The translations under genes and the position numbers were made by a program. A stretch of 64,000 bases of DNA from Chamaecrista fasciculata (lineage: Eukaryota > Streptophyta > Magnoliopsida > Fabales > Fabaceae), in NCBI GenBank assembly GCA_003254925.1, contig QANZ01013646.1:45413-109412 (forward strand), written 5' to 3'. The notes beneath the pieces were generated by a model that saw only the letters and a list, made by a program, of their open reading frames with translations, did no database searches and was not told where the DNA came from. Positions 1 to 13,431 of this stretch are shown here, one piece after another (position 1 is the stretch's first letter; each line of letters begins with the position of its first letter).

Positions 1-833
1 AATTTATATTATGGCTCTTCGGGGCAATATTTGTTATTAAAGAAATAAAGCTTTGTTGGAGTTCCTTCATCCAGTTGGTCCTGCAGGCCAACTGAGAATT
101 AAATTTCAAAGAAAGGAATAGTTAATGGTTAAGCCTAATCATTTGCCTTTTACATATACTTGAAATGCATTCTCGCACTTATCTTTCCTCTCAAAGTTTC
201 ACACATAATAAGACATACAAAAATAATAGTTCAGAAAAAATTAATCCTTATTATGTGTTATAGTGAGTAGAATAGTGAATAACAAAGTTTGGAAAAGATT
301 AAGAGAAGAGATAAAAAATTATCATCAAAATTAATCTAACAGGATCATAAACCATGAACAGATCAAGTGACAAAGTACTGACCCAGCCAGAAGTTATTTG
401 TACTGAAACTATGATTATCAAACATAAAAAATTAAATACATCTTTCACCATGACATCGAGCATCCCCATATTAGATTCCAGTCCCACTGGTGTCCGAATG
501 CACATTCCCAACTTCGTATATGCCAAAGAAACAACTACTTAAGTTCTTATCCGAGTTCTTCAACTCTCATCTAAATACACTAAAGGGAAATCAATTTGGT
601 CTCATCAACTAGTTATAAAGTCTCCACTCCACCGAAGTTGGTAGTTATTACAGGAAAGAAAAGCAGGCATTCAGGCAATACAAGGAATTGGCAAAAACAG
701 TTAGAGAAATATCAGTAAAAATAACTCCAGGGTTCCAAAATCCCATCAAATTATTAACGCCAAGATTGGCTAATATAAGTTAGCATTACTTAGAAATAAA
801 ATGTGTAAAAAAAAAAATGAGAAGCAACTAAAC
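1..833. other. Left-edge intergenic DNA, no supported gene
   Basis: Only short open frames of 60-75 codons are present on both strands (around 299-542), overlapping each other and lacking recognisable motifs or convincing splice partners. It may hold the 3' untranslated part of the small minus-strand gene candidate that ends at 834, or part of a gene cut by the window edge. Confidence 0.5.
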
Positions 834-1149
834 CTAAACCTCAGAGTCTAAACCATCGGTGCATTCAGCTTTTTCGCGCTCTGCAAATTCAAAAAGATAA
901 AAAAAAAATGGACATAAATATTGCGAGGATGGAAAGGAGAAAATTGAAGTTAAAGACAGAGAGAATCTCTCACCAAGGGCTCGTTTGCTCCAAACGGTCT
1001 TGAAAATGGCATGAATCAGATTCTGCAGTAGGTAACAAACGAACGAAGTCAGTTGTCACATACGTTTTTGAATGAAAGCTACAAGAACAAAGCAAAATGG
1101 AAGGAAATGCTCTATAGGGATTTACAGAGTCAAAGGTCGCATCCTCCAT
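834..1149 (-). CDS. Possible three-exon microprotein gene (39 aa)
   Basis: Candidate exons on the minus strand are 1149-1126, 1022-974 and 880-834. Both introns have GT donors (GTAAAT, GTGAGA) and acceptors ending TGCAG, and the joined frame stays open for 39 codons from ATG to TAG. The product starts MEDATFDS, has an amphipathic middle containing FKTVWSKRALEREKA, and ends SEV. A TATATATA tract lies about 45-55 bp upstream of the ATG, which argues against using in-frame codons further upstream. I do not recognise the family and assign no function. Each splice signal could be chance, so transcript or conservation evidence would decide it. The tRNA-Thr gene lies 162 bp upstream. Confidence 0.35.
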
Positions 1150-1310
1150 TGCGAGAAATTTGAATATCACTGAAGAAGACTCGAAAATCGAAAGCATATA
1201 TATAAGCAAGCTATGCAAACTTGCAAAGTGGTAATCGCGCCAGAAGATTTCATAAAGCAAAATAAATAAAACTTTTACTTATTTTATATTTTAGTCTAAA
1301 TGTCACAAAT

Positions 1311-1382
1311 GCCCCTATAGCTCAGTGGTAGAGCGTCAGTCTTGTAAACTGAAGGTCCGTAGTTCGATCCTGCGTGGGGGCA
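1311..1382 (+). tRNA. tRNA-Thr (UGU)
   Basis: A complete 72-nt cloverleaf without intron. The 7-bp acceptor stem pairs GCCCCTA with TGGGGGC and is followed by discriminator A at 1382. The D-arm contains AGCTCAGTGGTAGAGC (A box), the anticodon loop CTTGTAA gives anticodon TGT, and the T-arm contains GTTCGATCC (B box). A T-run starting two bases downstream is a normal RNA polymerase III terminator. It reads threonine ACA codons and looks functional. Confidence 0.97.
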
Positions 1383-1402
1383 ATTTTTTTCCTTTATTTG
1401 GT

Positions 1403-1843
1403 CACAATTGCCCCTATTTGGTCCCTCTTTTTAATGAGCTAACAATTTAGTGACGTGAATATTAAATGGGCATTGTTAAATGTCACTTTGACATTCTAGC
1501 CACTCAAACCAATCGAACCGGACCAACAAACACAATTAAACCGGCCTAAAATCAGATCCAAATATTTGTATTACATGTGAAGCTTCCATAAGGCATAAAC
1601 TATTGAAGTATTCCAAAATCTCAAACTCTAGGTGGTCCCAAATAGTTAAATATGCAGTATTTAACGTGTCACGTGTGCATTTAATAGTCATGTCATCAGT
1701 GTTAGTAACGGAGATAGAATACAGGGACTAAAGAGTTGGCATTTGTAATTTTTGAGGGACCAAATAGTCTATTTCAAAAATATAAGGACCAAATAGTTGA
1801 AACTGTGAAAAAGAAGGGACCAAATAGTAAGTTTCCTCTTCAT
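1403..1843. mobile_element. Non-autonomous MITE-like repeat (GGGACCAAATAG type)
   Basis: Repeated GGACCAAATAG and CTATTTGGTCC motifs occur in inverted orientation at the two sides of this stretch. The right end (about 1755-1843) is found again in reverse complement at 12159-12245, which shows it is a dispersed element. No coding capacity is visible. It lies directly downstream of the tRNA gene. The exact left boundary is uncertain. Confidence 0.5.
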
Positions 1844-1852
1844 ATTTCGTAT

Positions 1853-1925
1853 TGGGCCTTATCCTAATGGGCCTTTTCACAAACTTCTTTTGGGCCCAAA
1901 ACTTCTATATCCTCTTGGGCCTTCT
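1853..1925 (+). promoter_or_regulatory. Cluster of site II (TGGGCC) elements upstream of ATG16
   Basis: Four TGGGCC/TGGGCY motifs lie within about 70 bp, one inside the palindrome TTTGGGCCCAAA. In plants such site II elements bind TCP factors and are common in promoters of housekeeping and growth genes. The cluster lies about 0.5 kb before the ATG16 start codon, so it is the likely proximal promoter; the transcription start is not visible. Confidence 0.5.
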
Positions 1926-2433
1926 GCCAAAAACCTTTACAAGCCCTAACTTATTTGTCGTTTTGTTTATACTCTTTACTTTGTCTTCTCTGCCTCTCCG
2001 TAGAAACATCATGCAGTCAAGCGTGCGACCGATGATTGCTGTTATACGACATTAATTCCAGTGAGAATTTAATGTCATTCTTTTACAAATTTGATGGGTG
2101 ACATATAATTTCGATTTCCATTTTTAATTTATCTCTTAGATTTTCATTTCTCGTATGTACGTACGCCATTTTTACCGGAATCAATTTCCAGGAGGCATGA
2201 ATGACTCTATTCTCTTTGAAATTGAAGAAAGTGGATTGCTGACTCTTTTCTCTGCATTTCTTCGGACTCAACCCAGCTTGGTATTCGTATTAGTTATGAT
2301 ATTGAATCTGAAGAAAGTTGATTTCTTTTTGAAAGGTTTCGTGTTTTGCGGTATTAATAACCTCTTAATATGCCTTTCTGTGGAACCAAGTAGATGATTT
2401 TGGTGGTGCGGTGATTTGATTGTTTTATGAGAA

Positions 2434-5400
2434 ATGGCGAAATATTCGGTTTCACAAGAGAAAACTGCGAATGAAGCTATAAAACATGCTTTGAAGGCTC
2501 TTCGGAAGCGACATTTGCTCGAAGAAGGAGCTCATTCTCCAGCAATTTTAGCTCTTTCAAGGCCTATAACTTCCCAGGTACATTCTCTTAATTCCATGTT
2601 ATATGGCTTTTCTAATTGTCATTATTTCAAATTGATGGCAAAGAAAATTCCAATTTTGGAATTTACTACTGTTTGTTCATTTCAAAGTCCCACATTAGGC
2701 AAATAAAATGAGGGAAGATTATAAATAAGAGTGAGATATGAGTTTCTAAGGCACCACACCTTTCACAAATATACTGAAGCGTGTAATGGGATTTGGGTAG
2801 TTGTACGTTATTTGTGAGAGGGTTTATAATTTTTTCGTTCAAAAATTGCATTGAGGAGGGTTTGTAATTTTGTCCATGCAAAAATTACAAATAGTGAAGT
2901 TTGTACTAGTAAGGCCGTGGAGTAGGTCTTGAGGCACCGAACCCCGTTAAATTTTTATATTCATTTCTGTGTTTCCTCTTCCATTATTTGTTGTGTGGGT
3001 TGCGCTTCTGCCCAACAACTACTTGACATAGTTGCAGTTCCTATTAGACATTGCATTTGGATGGATTGAAACCAAAGACAATGGAATGAGAACATTCTTC
3101 CTTGTTTGAAAGATGTAAATGGAGAACTCTTTCCATTGCTTCCCTCTGATAATAATAATTTTTATTCTCTCAAAAATGGGGCTACAAGTATGGAACACTA
3201 AATTTTAATTATAAGTCTATTATGCTTTTGTAGACGAATGCACTTCAAATTAGCAAGTTCCCTTCCATTTACTAATCATAAACCTTATAATGAATATATG
3301 ATTACCATCCTTGTATTTCAATGTTCATATAAAACTTCTATCTCTTCTCTGATGTGAACCATTTATGTGAAACGCCTCATGTCAATATACATGTAAAGAG
3401 AACTATTATAATTTGATATCTATAATACTTATCCTTCTATTCTCTTTTAATATAATGTCCAAACACTGGGATGGGAGTTTCTTTTGATATATTGTGTAGC
3501 ATACTTATAGGAAAACAGCAAGCATGCCAAATATATCCTTGTTGTTGCTAGAATTGCAGTCTCTATTTAGTTAAGATTTTACAGAGCTTCGAAATGCTTT
3601 ATGATTCAATACTGCATGTCCATAAAGAGTTATGAATGGAAGGAGAAGGTAGAGAATCTCCAATTGGAACTTCAGCAGTGCTACAGAGCTCAATCTCGAC
3701 TTTCTGAGCAACTTGTTACGGAAGTAGCCGAGTCAAGAACTACAAAAGCATTACTTCTAGAGAAAGAATCCGCAATCACTTCTATGCAAAAGGAGTTGCC
3801 AGAATTGAGGTTGCTTACAATTCCTTCTTTGATTGAACAGCCATGAACTTTTCTCTTTCTTGTTTGAGGGCTAATGATGATACACGAATAATTGCAACTT
3901 AAATAATTGTTGCAGGGATGAGTGCTCTCAATTAAAGATGGACTTGGAAGAAAAGATTACAGCTCTAGAATTGCTTGTAAGTGAGAACACTGAATTAAAA
4001 ACACAACTGGAGAAGAAGACTAAGGAAGCCAAGAATGCTGAGGCTGAAAATAGGCTCTTAGTTGACCGCTGGATGCTGGAAAAGATGAAGGATGCTGAAC
4101 GTCTAAATGAGGTAAATTTTATTCTTATTTACCATATGAACTATGGAATCAGATACATTAGTATTGGTATAACTTTTTGTGAGGATGCACTCGGCTTTGA
4201 GACATAAGTCTTGACAGTAAAGCATATTGATGCATTATGAGTATGTAAGCCTCTCAGGCTAATTGATTGAAAATGTATTCTGAAGTAATATTGTAGTTAC
4301 TGGTGACTTTGTTCTTTGGTAGTTATAATCTTAATCTGTGCCTGATTAAGATTGTTCCAGTTAAATGTAGCACCCTCAAAAACTGTGGTGCTTCTAATTC
4401 TATGAGCTGCCTTCTAGGTTTTCAAGCTCTTCATATGATGCTGCTCAATTTTCATAATCCATATTACTTCTCTTTCCCATTCAGGCGAATGCAATGTTTG
4501 AAGAAGTGACTGAACGTTTCAAAGTCAGTGGCTTAGAAAACCTTGCTAAGCAACAGGTAGACGGTATAGTTCGCCAACACGAAGAAGGAGCTGAATTCTG
4601 TTTAGATGCAATCATTCCCTCCACGTGCAAATACCGGCTCCAAGCCCATGATGGTGGCTGTGCTTCCATTTTGTTTGAGTACAATTCTGCTAAATTATAT
4701 ACTGGTGGCCAGGACCAGTCAGTTAAAGTATGGGATACAAATACTGGATCCTTAAGCTCCAACCTTCGCGGCTGCCTTGGCTCGGTATTAGATCTGACAA
4801 TCACACATGATAATCAGACTGTTATCGCTGCAAGCAGCTCAAACAACTTGTTTGCATGGGATGTCAACTCAGGTCGAGTCCGTCATACTCTTACTGGCCA
4901 CACAGATAAAGTTTGTTCTGTAGATGTCAGCAAAGCTTCTAGTCGCCATGCTGTTAGTGCAGCTTATGATCGTACTATCAAACTGTGGGACTTGGTGAAA
5001 GGTTACTGCACTAGCACAATAATTTTTCACAGCAATTGCAATGCTCTTTGCTATGGCGTGGATGGGCAGACTATATTCTCCGGACACGTTGATGGAAATG
5101 TTCGATTATGGGACATCCCAACCGGAAATCTACTAAGCGAGGTTGCTGCACATTCGCAGGCCGTGACTTCTATATCTCTATCTCGAAATGGAAATGTTAT
5201 ATTGACTAGTGGAAGGGACAATGTGCACAATTTGTTCGATGTGCGATCTCTGGAAGTTTGTGGCACACTAAGAGCCAGTGGAAACAGAGTGGCTTCTAAT
5301 TGGAGTCGTTCTTGTATGAGTCCAGATGATAACTTTGTTTCGGCTGGATCTGCCGATGGATCTGTGTACATTTGGTCAATAGCTAAATCTGATATTGTGA

Positions 5401-5507
5401 GCACTCTAAAGGAACACACTTCTTCTGTTTTGTCTTGTACATGGAGTGGACTTGGAAGTCCCCTAGCTTCTGCTGACAAAACTGGGGTTGTTTGCATCTG
5501 GGCATAG
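2434..5507 (+). CDS. ATG16: Autophagy-related protein 16 (WD40)
   Basis: Four exons: 2434-2577, 3628-3809, 3916-4111 and 4485-5507, all with GT-AG borders, giving 514 residues (about the usual plant length). ATG16 binds the ATG12-ATG5 conjugate; the complex acts as the E3-like enzyme that places ATG8 on phosphatidylethanolamine at the forming autophagosome membrane. Residues 1-48 form the conserved N-terminal helix (HALKALRKRHLLEEGAH), residues about 50-190 a coiled coil, and residues about 225-514 a seven-bladed WD40 propeller encoded in the last exon, with VKVWD, IKLWD and VRLWD repeat ends. The sequence closely follows Arabidopsis ATG16 as I remember it. A 15-codon upstream frame starting at 2427 overlaps the start codon in another frame and could dampen translation. 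AATAAA occurs at 5698. No damage is seen. Confidence 0.95.
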
Positions 5508-6284
5508 TGAATTTTCACTTCTGCAAATACACTAGCAGGTTAGAGATCGTGGTAAAGTTTTTTGCTTCAGAATGATTGGTTGAGTTCTTTTTTGTTAAAA
5601 TTTAATGATTCATCTTGTTTATAACATTCAAAATATGGAAGATGTATATAGTTTTCTTTGTTTTCAATAACAAGTCATTTAAATGGGTCTCTACTCCAAT
5701 AAAAGCTCGGGTTGTCTCTCCTTACTAATTTGTAATTAAACTCTGATTTGACCGATTTCAATCTAGAGCGGATTTCTTCAATCATGTAACTAGGCAGGCT
5801 TTTGTTAATGAAAGGATGAGAAAGTTTTCGTAATGCATCACCAGGTTCTATAATCTGTTATTATGTGCTGCCTATTTTTACCAAGTTCTAATTGCATTGA
5901 AAGACAAATTTGTATGGACTTGCTATTTTGTCCACCATCTTGAAGAAATTGATGAACAATTGAACATAGAACTGATATATCAAACATAAGGAAGCTAAAT
6001 CAATTGTAAAATGACATGTAAATATAATATATGTAAATATAAATTTAATTTCATCTATATATTTTTTATTGGATAGTTCTATAATACAACAAGTGATATG
6101 CATGCACATAATATGAGCACAATCATAATAAGTTGAGAAAAAACTCAATCATTCAATGTACACAAATTATTATCTTTAACTTGGGGTACAAGGTAGAGTA
6201 GGAGAATGGGAATCTCACCTTTTCACTTCTGTTTCTGTAACAGCAATAAATATGGATAAACTTAAGGCCAATGTCATAAAAAAT
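5508..6284. other. ATG16 3' flank, no further gene
   Basis: This holds the likely ATG16 3' untranslated region (AATAAA at 5698) followed by AT-rich sequence. The open frames present are short and without motifs. Confidence 0.6.
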
Positions 6285-6985
6285 AGGCCAAAGTCCTATT
6301 TTGGTCCTCCAGTTATGCTCAGTGTTTCAAATTGGTCCCCCATTTATTTTTCATTCCATATTGGTCCCCCAGTTATGCAAAACTTGACAAAGTTGGTCCC
6401 TCTAACAGTTTCCATCCATTTTTTCGTTAAAAAAAAAAGACAAAATTGATTTTTAACTCCTAAAAGTTTAAATTTTTTGCATCAAAGACCTTTTTCTCTA
6501 TAATAGAACCAAAATGTAAGAAAGAAAAAATAACTTGGGTTTTAGTTTATTTCACACTAAAATAATAATCTATCTCTCTCTCTTTTCGCTATTCTCTCTT
6601 TTCGCGATTCCGGCAACCCCATGTCGACGCCGTTCATGAATCCTGCAGCGGCGAAGAGGAAATCTCGGTATCAGAATCAGAACCAGTTTGCGATTTTGGA
6701 TTCTGTGTGAAAGTGGTAGTAAGCGAGATTAAGAAAGAGAATAGCGAAAAATAAACTAAAACCCAAGTTATTTTTTCTTTCTTACATTTTGATTCTATTA
6801 TAAAGAAAAAGGTCCTTGATGTAAAAAATTTAAACTTTTAGGAGTTAAAAATCAATTTTGTCTTTTTTTAAACAGAAAAATGGATGGAAACTGTTAGAGG
6901 GACCAATTTTGCCAAGTTTTGCATAACTGGGGGACTAATTTGGAACACTGAACATAATTGGAGGACCAAAATAGAACTTTGGCCT
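6285..6985. mobile_element. MULE-type foldback element (701 bp) with long inverted arms
   Basis: The ends AGGCCAAAG and CTTTGGCCT are inverted copies and the inverted arms extend for roughly 250 bp each. The element is flanked by ATAAAAAAT (6276-6284) and ACAAAAAAT (6986-6994), a 9-bp target duplication with one change, as expected for Mutator-like elements. The GC-richer centre (about 6600-6710) contains a 29-codon frame from ATG 6621 to TGA 6710 (starts MSTPFMNPAAAKRKSRYQ) that may be captured host sequence. There is no transposase, so it is non-autonomous. Confidence 0.75.
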
Positions 6986-6994
6986 ACAAAAAAT

Positions 6995-8930
6995 CTGATT
7001 TATGATCTATTAGTCTAATTATGGTTAAATTCCAATAAAAATAATGATGATTAAATATCTTTTCACTTAATAATATAACATCATAAGTAATAAATTATTA
7101 TATGCCAATAAATTGTGAAGCAACACTAAATAAATTTGTTGGATTGGCTAATACAATCTCCAGATATATAACGCATAAAAAAAATGGTTCATTTTAAATA
7201 TTTTCGAGTGAATAAGTTTGTATTTAAACATCTAAATCTTTATTAAGACAAAGAGTTGGACTCAAGTGGATCATTTGCTAAGAGCCTAAGATATAAATAT
7301 GTGAATGACTTCTTTAACATAAAATTTAATCCATATATATCCACTTGAATTTGTAGTTTTTGTAACTGAAGAAGCAAAAAAAAAAAAAAAATTATAACTC
7401 AAACTCCTCGTAGTCTATTAAGGCACGCGATCATCCCAGTCAAGGTTTAATATGAATGTGACAGGATTATTAACCACATTGGCTAACATCTCTTACTTCA
7501 TGTACTTTCTGTCATGTCACACACTTTGTTACAAGCAATGGTAATACTAATAGGTGAAGGAAAACAAATTAATAAATTACAAATTTATCATTGATGATGC
7601 TTGGAGAATAGTTTATATATATATACAACGATTCCTTTTTCCAAATGGAACTTCTATAATATGTGGAAGCCAAGGACAGGGAATCAATCATCAATGAAAT
7701 AAGAAATGATTAACTATATGCATAAAAGTTGATTGAGTGCAAGTTCGAAACTCGGACAAAAGTTTCTTGGAAATAATCATGAAAACATGGAACTTGTAAC
7801 ATATTAATCAATGTAATGAATAAGGGGTCGAATTAAGGAAAGTGATATTAAATGTTAATAAGCTAGGAACTTGTGATCACTTTATAAAGAAAGTGTGAAG
7901 GTTAACTGTCACAATTCTTTTCCAATTATACTTGTAGCTTTTGAAATTATATTTTCTAACATTTAAAAAAAAACTAAATTATAATGAGCTCTGAATTTTA
8001 AGACATATTTGGAAAGTAAGAAAAAAAAAATTACGGATAGCTTTCATTCAATCTAAATATCTATATATATAAAGTTCGATCATCATCATGATAGATAAAT
8101 CTTTATATATTATCTGGACTTGAAAAAGTTTAAAAGAATATTAATATAAAATATATCTTTATCAATTTTTATATCTATAACTATAAATAAAATAAAAATA
8201 AATCATAAATATAAATATATTATTAAAGCACTTTAATATATATAACATATTTAATATTTTTCTTACAATTTTATATTTTCTAAAGACAAAGTTTTATATA
8301 TATATATTAATTATTATGGATAGGAAACAAGTTAAATACCTCCTTATCCATCTTTAACTAATTGACTTTGGACATAGTACTGAATCCAAATCTAAAGAAT
8401 GAAATTTTAAGATGCTTATTATTGATTATAGTATTTTGATTGTCCCTAACCTTAATTCTAAACATATATCCCAAATCTGTCTTGTGGGTCCATTCATATT
8501 GTCACTTGCTTCCATATTTTGCAAGCCTGTGATCACGTCCGTTGTAGATAGAAGTAGTTATCACAACATTCCACTCCACTTGCTACATCCTAATAATTCC
8601 TACATTTTACACATATGTTTCTTTCTTTCTTCTAAACATGACATAACCATGCTTGTCGTTTTCCTCCATCATCTCCCTTCTCCCATCTCTCCTTAACGTA
8701 ACACCCTCATATAAACTATAAACACTTTCAATGAGTCATTTGCTTCCACAATCAAGCAAAACCACCACATCCATATCCTTTTTTCTTCTTCACATTCATC
8801 ATTACCGATACATATGAAACTTTTGATATTGTTGAATCCCACAAGGAACCTCCAACTGCAAAACAAACTTCATTTATTATGTAACTGATTCTTTCTTTCT
8901 TTCTTTCTTCTCTCCATCATGTATGTGTGT
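6995..8930. other. AT-rich intergenic region upstream of the CEP gene
   Basis: Very AT-rich DNA with TA tracts near 8070-8310 and a CTTT microsatellite at about 8889-8912. A 94-codon plus-strand frame at 8412-8696 has no motif and is probably chance. The last few hundred bases should contain the promoter of the protease gene. Confidence 0.5.
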
Positions 8931-8933
8931 CTC

Positions 8934-8940
8934 TATAAAT
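8934..8940 (+). promoter_or_regulatory. TATA box of the CEP gene
   Basis: TATAAAT lies 66 bp before the ATG at 9006 in the context CTCTATAAATAG, a standard plant core promoter spacing for a short leader. Confidence 0.65.
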
Positions 8941-9005
8941 AGCTTCCCCAACCTCTCTATTTTCCACAACTTACATTGAATCAAATCAAACTAGCTCCAA
9001 CAAAC

Positions 9006-10532
<1,527 letters not shown>

Positions 10533-10920
10533 ATGTAGTCCTTGCTTGTTGTTTCTGTTGCTGCATTATAATTTTCCTCTAAACCTGAGGAAAAGGTAGT
10601 AGTGACTTTAAAATTTCATAATTGATACTAAAGTATCCATCGACATTATTGTGGTTAGTGGCATACAGTCACAGTGTAATAAAAGTTTCCATATGTTTGT
10701 AAACCTCTCAGCAATTATCCAAAACCCATAATTCCATTGCCAAGAGATAACATACAGAAGGATTTATTTATATTGAAATTTAACTTCAAGAAACATACAC
10801 TCAAATTGAGTCCAGAATCCATAACACAAAGTGCCATCATCAATTACATAAACCATAAGTCTATTTATTTTTTAACAATAAGAGAAGCTGGCATGTCTGA
10901 ATAATGTTGTTATTGATTCA
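10533..10920. other. Convergent 3' region between CEP and MSRA
   Basis: 388 bp separate the two stop codons and hold both 3' untranslated regions. AATAAAAG at about 10678 suits the plus-strand transcript. No other feature is seen. Confidence 0.6.
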
Positions 10921-11938
10921 TCAACCGTAGCATCTGATGGGATCAGTGCATCCCTTTTCAGCAGACTGCTTTAGTCCTCTGCCTCCACCTTTCTCCAGAT
11001 ATTGCTGGTGATATTCCTCTGCTCTGTAAAATTTCTTTGCTGGAAGAATCTCTGTCACAATCTTGTCCTTCAATTCCAACTGTTTAGCCTCCTTTGATTC
11101 CTGGGCTAAACGAGCCTGGGTTTCGTTGTAGTAGTATATTCCTGATCTATACTGTGAACCCACATCATTACCCTGAGATATAATCAATAAACCAATCAAA
11201 ATCATCAGGTTTGTCCATGTAATTAGGATGCATAAGCACAAGCAATCAACCTAGACTAAAATCAGAGCTGTTATGTTTCATTCATTCTACCAGCATTTAC
11301 TCCAAAAGAATTTAAATGATCACACAATCAAACTACACACACAAAAAGGGGAAATATCTCCTTTAAGCAGCACGCCACAGTCCACACAGTATGATAAATT
11401 TAATCATCAATCATAATTCATGAAAATCTACAAAAATAGCAAAAGAAATCAACAGCATCATACTACTCCAATCTGCAAACACGTATGAAGTTCCAAATGC
11501 CAAGTAAATTCAGAAACCTGAGTCTACAATATAATGAATGATAGGGCAAAAGGCGATTTGGGCAGAATGTATAGACAAATCAAAAAATAGAAAGATAAGC
11601 AAGCGTACCTGACGATTGAGGGTAGTGGGATTATGGCGAGACCAAAAGAGAGAGAGGAGATTGTTATAGGGGCATAATTGCGGGTCAAACTGGACCCGAA
11701 CAACCTCAACGTGATTGGTGGTTCCGGAGCATACCAATTTGTAATTCGGATCCGGAACATGACCCTGAGAATATCCGACTTCGGTTTTGACGACGCCGGC
11801 GAGTCGCTGAAAGGCGAGTTCTACTCCCCAGAAGCAACCAGCTCCGAACTCAGCGAATTCGTGGGTCGGGTTGTCCGGAGAATCCGAATCCGGATCTAGA
11901 GCAGGGTTCGAGTTATGGGTTGCAGTGGTGGCGGCCAT
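10921..11938 (-). CDS. MSRA: Peptide methionine sulfoxide reductase A (cytosolic type)
   Basis: Two exons, 11938-11609 and 11172-10921, encode 193 residues, close to plant cytosolic MsrA (about 200). The enzyme reduces methionine-S-sulfoxide in proteins back to methionine using thioredoxin. The nucleophile is Cys35 in the hallmark GCFWG motif; Cys185 and Cys191 in the C-terminal tail [10 protein letters not shown] are the resolving cysteines typical of plant forms. The sequence between, including the SGTTNHVEV and [14 protein letters not shown] motifs, is standard for the family. The start at 11938 gives the usual short N-terminus without a transit peptide. The frame stays open for a further 52 codons upstream (to an ATG at 12094) with a hydrophobic, serine-rich sequence; I take this as leader DNA, though a targeted isoform cannot be excluded. 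Confidence 0.94.
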
Positions 11939-12158
11939 TGTGATAGATAGAAGAAGAAGAAAAGGAAGGGATTTTGATAGAGAGACGCTGGTGAAGAAGG
12001 AGAAGAAGAAGAAGAAGTATATGTATACGGAAGAAGGAAAGGAAGGAGGATGAAGAATGAGTCCTAGGTTCATGGCCAGGTTCACTGTTCCCACTAGTCA
12101 CTACTACTTTCTTCAAAAGGGACCATTTGTTCTCGTCATCGTTTCTATTATTTGTTTA

Positions 12159-12245
12159 TTTAAGAGGAAACCTACTATTTGGTCCCTCCTTTTTCACACT
12201 TTTAACTATTTGGTCCTGCATTTTTGAAATAGGTCCTAAATAATA
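12159..12245. mobile_element. Truncated MITE end, same family as 1403-1843
   Basis: This stretch matches the reverse complement of about 1755-1843 (TACTATTTGGTCCCTCC, then TTTGGTCC and a GAAATAGG segment), after which similarity stops. It is one arm of the element only. It lies between the MSRA 5' end and the rhomboid fragment. Confidence 0.5.
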
Positions 12246-12512
12246 TTATAAAAGGAATGAGTACAAATAACATTACTAAAATATATTTGTTTTAATAAGA
12301 AAAAATTCATATACATTGGGTCTTACTGTCTTAGGCTAGGGTTGGTGCCACCATCCCCATATCTAAACTCGGATTTAACATGTAAATTTCACACATATCC
12401 ATAGAATATAGGTATATTGATGATCTCTACGTGGGTGGGAATGCAATACAAAAACAATGGCCTGGAAAATAATAAATCAAGTACCTCAAATTATATAAAT
12501 TAAGAAACTCAC

Positions 12513-13431
12513 TGTAAAGTTTTCTAACATAAACTTTTCATTTGAAATCCTCCATGATAAAAATACAGCAATATTAGCTATAATCAAGCCCCAAACCACG
12601 TCATGGGTTGTTAGCCGTTCATACCATGATCTCCTGCAAACAAGAGGAAATATATTACTGGTATACCATATTATAGGTAAAGTAGTAAACTACCTAGTCC
12701 TAAACACATTGAAATTCTGGATTTTCTGCCAAATATCGATAATGAATTTTTGAAGAACTATCAATTTGCATGAACCTTTTGAGAAGAGTAGCAAGACAAT
12801 AAAAAAAAATTTAAATAAAAGGGTAAATTAGCAGAAAACAAAATAGAGTTTCATCAACGCCAGCATGTTTATTGCATATATACAAGCAGAATTATTGAAA
12901 ATGGCATGAAATGCATTTTCTCAAGGATTGCAGTGGCCAGTAGATGTCAAGTATAAGAACAGTAGGAAGGACTGTATACAATAGAATAGATAAAGTTTCT
13001 TTATTGGGAAATGAAACAATATGTAAATTCTAAAGAGCACAAAACTAAGGCTACAACACTATCATTTATATTCCGTAGTGATCCTACCCTATCATCATAA
13101 GCTTCAACTCCTTGCCCATAAACCCAAACAATTTTGCAGTAAACAAACATCAGTTAGAAATCCGGAAAGGAACAGAAAATTCAACACATAGCGTAAACTC
13201 AACTTCCCTTTTAAAGTGCAACCTGAAGTTACAATGCTTTAGCCAGTCAAAGAACATAAACAGAAAATCAAGATAATTACCAATACGATCCACCACTGCC
13301 AAAGCGAGAACCTCGGTTGAAACCGGAAAACTGCCTATGAAACTGAGTTCTGAGAATCTCCGAACCCTTTGCTAGAAAACCTTAGAAGAGCGTTTGATGA
13401 ATTGAAGAGGGAGTGACGTGCGGGCATTAAT
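12513..13431 (-). pseudogene. Rhomboid-like serine protease gene fragment
   Basis: A well-formed exon at 12633-12513 is preceded by TTTGCAG and followed by GTGAGT. Its frame reads RSWYERLTTHDVVWGLI and then a hydrophobic segment ending in ENFT, as in the first membrane segment of plant mitochondrial rhomboid proteins (RBL12-like). An upstream exon ending at 13281 joins it in phase (ending GSGGSYW), but the 5' part of that exon changes frame and meets stops. None of the later rhomboid exons (catalytic Ser and His segments) appear downstream, where a MITE arm and the MSRA gene follow. I read it as the leftover 5' part of a rhomboid gene. The family assignment rests on one exon. Confidence 0.5.

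Noticed and set aside
8976-9005. Upstream start for the CEP protease at 8976
   Set aside because: The codon there is TTG; the first ATG is at 9006 and gives a normal signal peptide.
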